Below are positions 62,606 through 64,000 of a DNA stretch of 64,000 nt, piece by piece. How positions within the stretch are numbered: the stretch's first letter is position 1; every line of letters begins with the position of its first letter. The notes below the pieces were generated by a model. That model saw only the letters and a list, made by a program, of their open reading frames with translations. It was not told where the DNA came from and ran no database searches. The stretch covers positions 1 to 64,000 of the forward strand of contig NZ_JAGIZA010000014.1 in assembly GCF_017813365.1 (NCBI RefSeq), written 5' to 3'. A program made the translations under genes and the position numbers. This stretch comes from Roseomonas indoligenes (GTDB taxonomy: Bacteria > Pseudomonadota > Alphaproteobacteria > Acetobacterales > Acetobacteraceae).

Positions 62606-63478
62606 CTACCCCTTCCCGCCGCGCAGGAACACGGAGATGTGGGCGGCCACGGGGCCGGGATGGTGGTGGTGCGGCGCGTTGCCTGTGCCTGGCAGGGTGA
62701 TGACCTGGAGCGTCGGCAACTGCTGGCTCAGCGCGTACCAGTTCTCCACGGGATAGCCGATGTCGTGGTCGCCGCCGACATGCAGGATCGGGATGCCAGT
62801 GGTGCGGAGCGCGGCCAGTACCGCGTCCGAAGGGAAGAGGGGCTGGCGCGGCGCGTCGCCGAGTTGCGCGGCCGCCCACTCCCAGGGCACCTCAGCGCTG
62901 CGGCCGGCCTCGCGTAGCACCAGCCGCTCGGCCGATCTTCGCGCCGCTTCCAGGCCCTTCCCGGACCGGTCCCCGAAGAACAGGACCGCCTCGTCCTCCA
63001 GGCTGCACTCGGGCTTCGTGGCGATGTCGTAGAAGAGCTGCTCCGCCTGGCGCGCGCTCGGGCCCGGCGGGGCGGTGCCGATGAGCACCACGTGGCTGAG
63101 CAGCGCGGGAATGCGGGCCAGGGCGGCCTGGGCGACCATGCCGCCGAGCGACCAGCCGCCCACCGCCACCGGGCCGAGCCCCAGCGCCCCGGACAGGTCG
63201 CGCAGGTCCTCCACCATCTCCAGCGGGTTGTAGCTGCGCTCCCCGGTCGAGAGGCCGAGGCCGCTGTGGTCGAAGACGATCACCCGGATGCCGTGGCCCG
63301 CCAGCGCGTCGAGGAAGGCCGGATCCCAGCTGTCCATTGTGCCGCGGAACCGGTTGCAGAGCAGAAGGGGGACTCCCTCCCCGATAGAGCGGTAGGCGAG
63401 CTGCCGACCGCTGGCCTCGACGCGCCGGTTGGGCGCGGTGACGGCGCCTGGCCTGTCCGCTTTGGTGCGGCGGGGCAT
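62606..63478 (-). CDS. Alpha/beta hydrolase
   Basis: 290 residues. Strand DHSGLGLSTG, nucleophile elbow GGWSLGGMVAQAALARIP (Ser), HVGGDHDIGYPVENWYALS supplying the Asp, and a late His in APHHHHPG. The oxyanion strand is unusual (LLLCNRFRGTMDSWDPAFLD instead of HG), a pattern shared with a group of intracellular hydrolases. Preceded by a twenty-residue basic tail with no signal peptide. Convergent with the AraC regulator, separated by 30 bp. Confidence 0.88.
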   Translation of the reverse strand: MPRRTKADRPGAVTAPNRRVEASGRQLAYRSIGEGVPLLLCNRFRGTMDSWDPAFLDALAGHGIRVIVFDHSGLGLSTGERSYNPLEMVEDLRDLSGALGLGPVAVGGWSLGGMVAQAALARIPALLSHVVLIGTAPPGPSARQAEQLFYDIATKPECSLEDEAVLFFGDRSGKGLEAARRSAERLVLREAGRSAEVPWEWAAAQLGDAPRQPLFPSDAVLAALRTTGIPILHVGGDHDIGYPVENWYALSQQLPTLQVITLPGTGNAPHHHHPGPVAAHISVFLRGGKG

Positions 63479-63551
63479 GCTTTCTCCTTGATGGGCCCGC
63501 GCCGGGGTCGCGGGCGTCTTGCTCCGCCGGCGGCGGATGGCCCGGGAAACA

Positions 63552-63917
63552 TCAGGGCGCCGGGCTGCCCTGCAGGAAGGCGATGATGTCGGCCCTGTCG
63601 GCCTCCCCCGCCACGCGCACCGCCATCCGCGTGCCCGGCACCTTGCCCGTGGGGTTGGCGAGGTAGGCGTCGAGCTGGTCTGGGGTCCACTGAATGCCGG
63701 CGCCCTTCAGCGCGGGCGAGTAGCCGAACCCCTGCGCGGAAGCGGCGGCACGCCCCACCACCCCCTGTAGATGCGGCCCCACGCCGTTGCGGGGCTGCGC
63801 CACCTGGTGACAGACGGCGCACTGCCGCTGGAACAGGGTCTTGCCCTTGTCCGCATCGGCGGCGAAGGCCGGGACTGACAGCGCGACGAGGACCATCGAC
63901 AGGAGGAAGGGGCGCAT
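63552..63917 (-). CDS. Class I cytochrome c
   Basis: 121 residues. Signal peptide MRPFLLSMVLVALSVPAFA, then GKTLFQRQCAVCHQVA with the CAVCH haem site (about 33-37), and Met of GTRMAVR as the axial ligand. Fits small cytochrome c550/c2-like proteins exported to the periplasm. The ATG overlaps the stop of the upstream molybdenum hydroxylase gene (TGATG), so the cytochrome is likely the electron acceptor of that enzyme, as in the isoquinoline-oxidoreductase type. Confidence 0.92.
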   Translation of the reverse strand: MRPFLLSMVLVALSVPAFAADADKGKTLFQRQCAVCHQVAQPRNGVGPHLQGVVGRAAASAQGFGYSPALKGAGIQWTPDQLDAYLANPTGKVPGTRMAVRVAGEADRADIIAFLQGSPAP

Positions 63918-64000
63918 CAGACGGCTCCGAAGCGGGTCTTGGAGAGGGGAAGGCTGCGGACGCGCTGGCCGGTGAGGGCCGCGACCGCGTTGGCGACGGC
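63917..64000 (-). CDS. Molybdenum hydroxylase large subunit, C-terminal end (IorB-like)
   Basis: Only the last 27 codons are in the window, reading AVANAVAALTGQRVRSLPLS and KTRFGAV before the stop. ANAV-A-LTG-R-R-LPL is the typical end of isoquinoline 1-oxidoreductase beta-type aldehyde/xanthine dehydrogenase subunits. The overlap with the cytochrome c start supports this, because IorB-type enzymes are often encoded with a cytochrome c. Confidence 0.7.
   Translation of the reverse strand, partial: AVANAVAALTGQRVRSLPLSKTRFGAV

Overview
The window looks like a chromosomal (possibly partly plasmid- or ICE-derived) segment of a high-GC alphaproteobacterium, most plausibly an Acetobacteraceae of the Roseomonas type. 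The reasons are the strongly GC-biased third codon positions, eight orphan Bug/TctC-type periplasmic solute-binding proteins, many LysR regulators and CoA-dependent catabolic genes. The genus assignment is inference.

Left edge (1-5000) is accessory DNA: an IS21-type right end, a two-gene plasmid-style replication module (Toprim-like protein and RepB-type primase), an XRE regulator divergent from a Vsr mismatch endonuclease with no methyltransferase nearby, and a tight three-gene operon. That operon encodes an AbrB-ParS/MbcA-like antitoxin fusion, a DnaQ-fold exonuclease and a small unknown protein. It is the best candidate for an undescribed system.

5000-8000 holds a LysR gene divergent from a TctC/DapA-like pair. 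8000-10700 is eroded by mobile DNA: two copies of an IS91-type end, a broken tyrosine recombinase, a decapitated AraC/GlxA regulator and the tail of an alpha/beta hydrolase. 10700-20050 is a large catabolic operon under a TetR regulator: cyclase-family hydrolase, a 6-oxocamphor-hydrolase-like retro-Claisenase with all key residues, three TctC proteins and a three-subunit molybdenum hydroxylase. It looks like a pathway for an alicyclic or bicyclic (di)ketone.

20050-27700 has a deleted IS5-type remnant, an EthD protein, a BdcA-like SDR, a LysR gene, an oxidoreductase/SDR/hydrolase/VOC cluster, a 13-unit hexanucleotide repeat and an FAD-oxidoreductase fragment. 27700-36300 is a second catabolic operon: enoyl-CoA hydratase, ADP-forming acyl-CoA ligase, FlK-like thioesterase, LLM flavin monooxygenase and three TctC proteins.

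36400-43900 contains a class I flavoprotein disulfide reductase and a DUF308-like membrane protein behind an operator that recurs at a TetR gene 4 kb away, the ergothioneine genes egtB-egtD, a secreted hydrolase, and a racemase. 44000-47550 is a redox module (periplasmic molybdopterin oxidoreductase, cytochrome b, DUF5666 protein) divergent from an ECF sigma/anti-sigma pair, with matching ECF-type promoters facing both ways. 47570-52380 is a CaiB/enoyl-CoA hydratase/TctC operon divergent from LysR plus a near-duplicate of the racemase.

52400-64000 has a TetR/SDR pair, a decayed stretch with a third IS91-type end and a RidA-like gene, then an AraC/GlxA regulator divergent from MATE, two SDRs, MFS and a carboxymuconolactone-decarboxylase-like protein, and finally an alpha/beta hydrolase, a cytochrome c and the end of a molybdenum hydroxylase. 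No rRNA, tRNA or CRISPR array was recognised.
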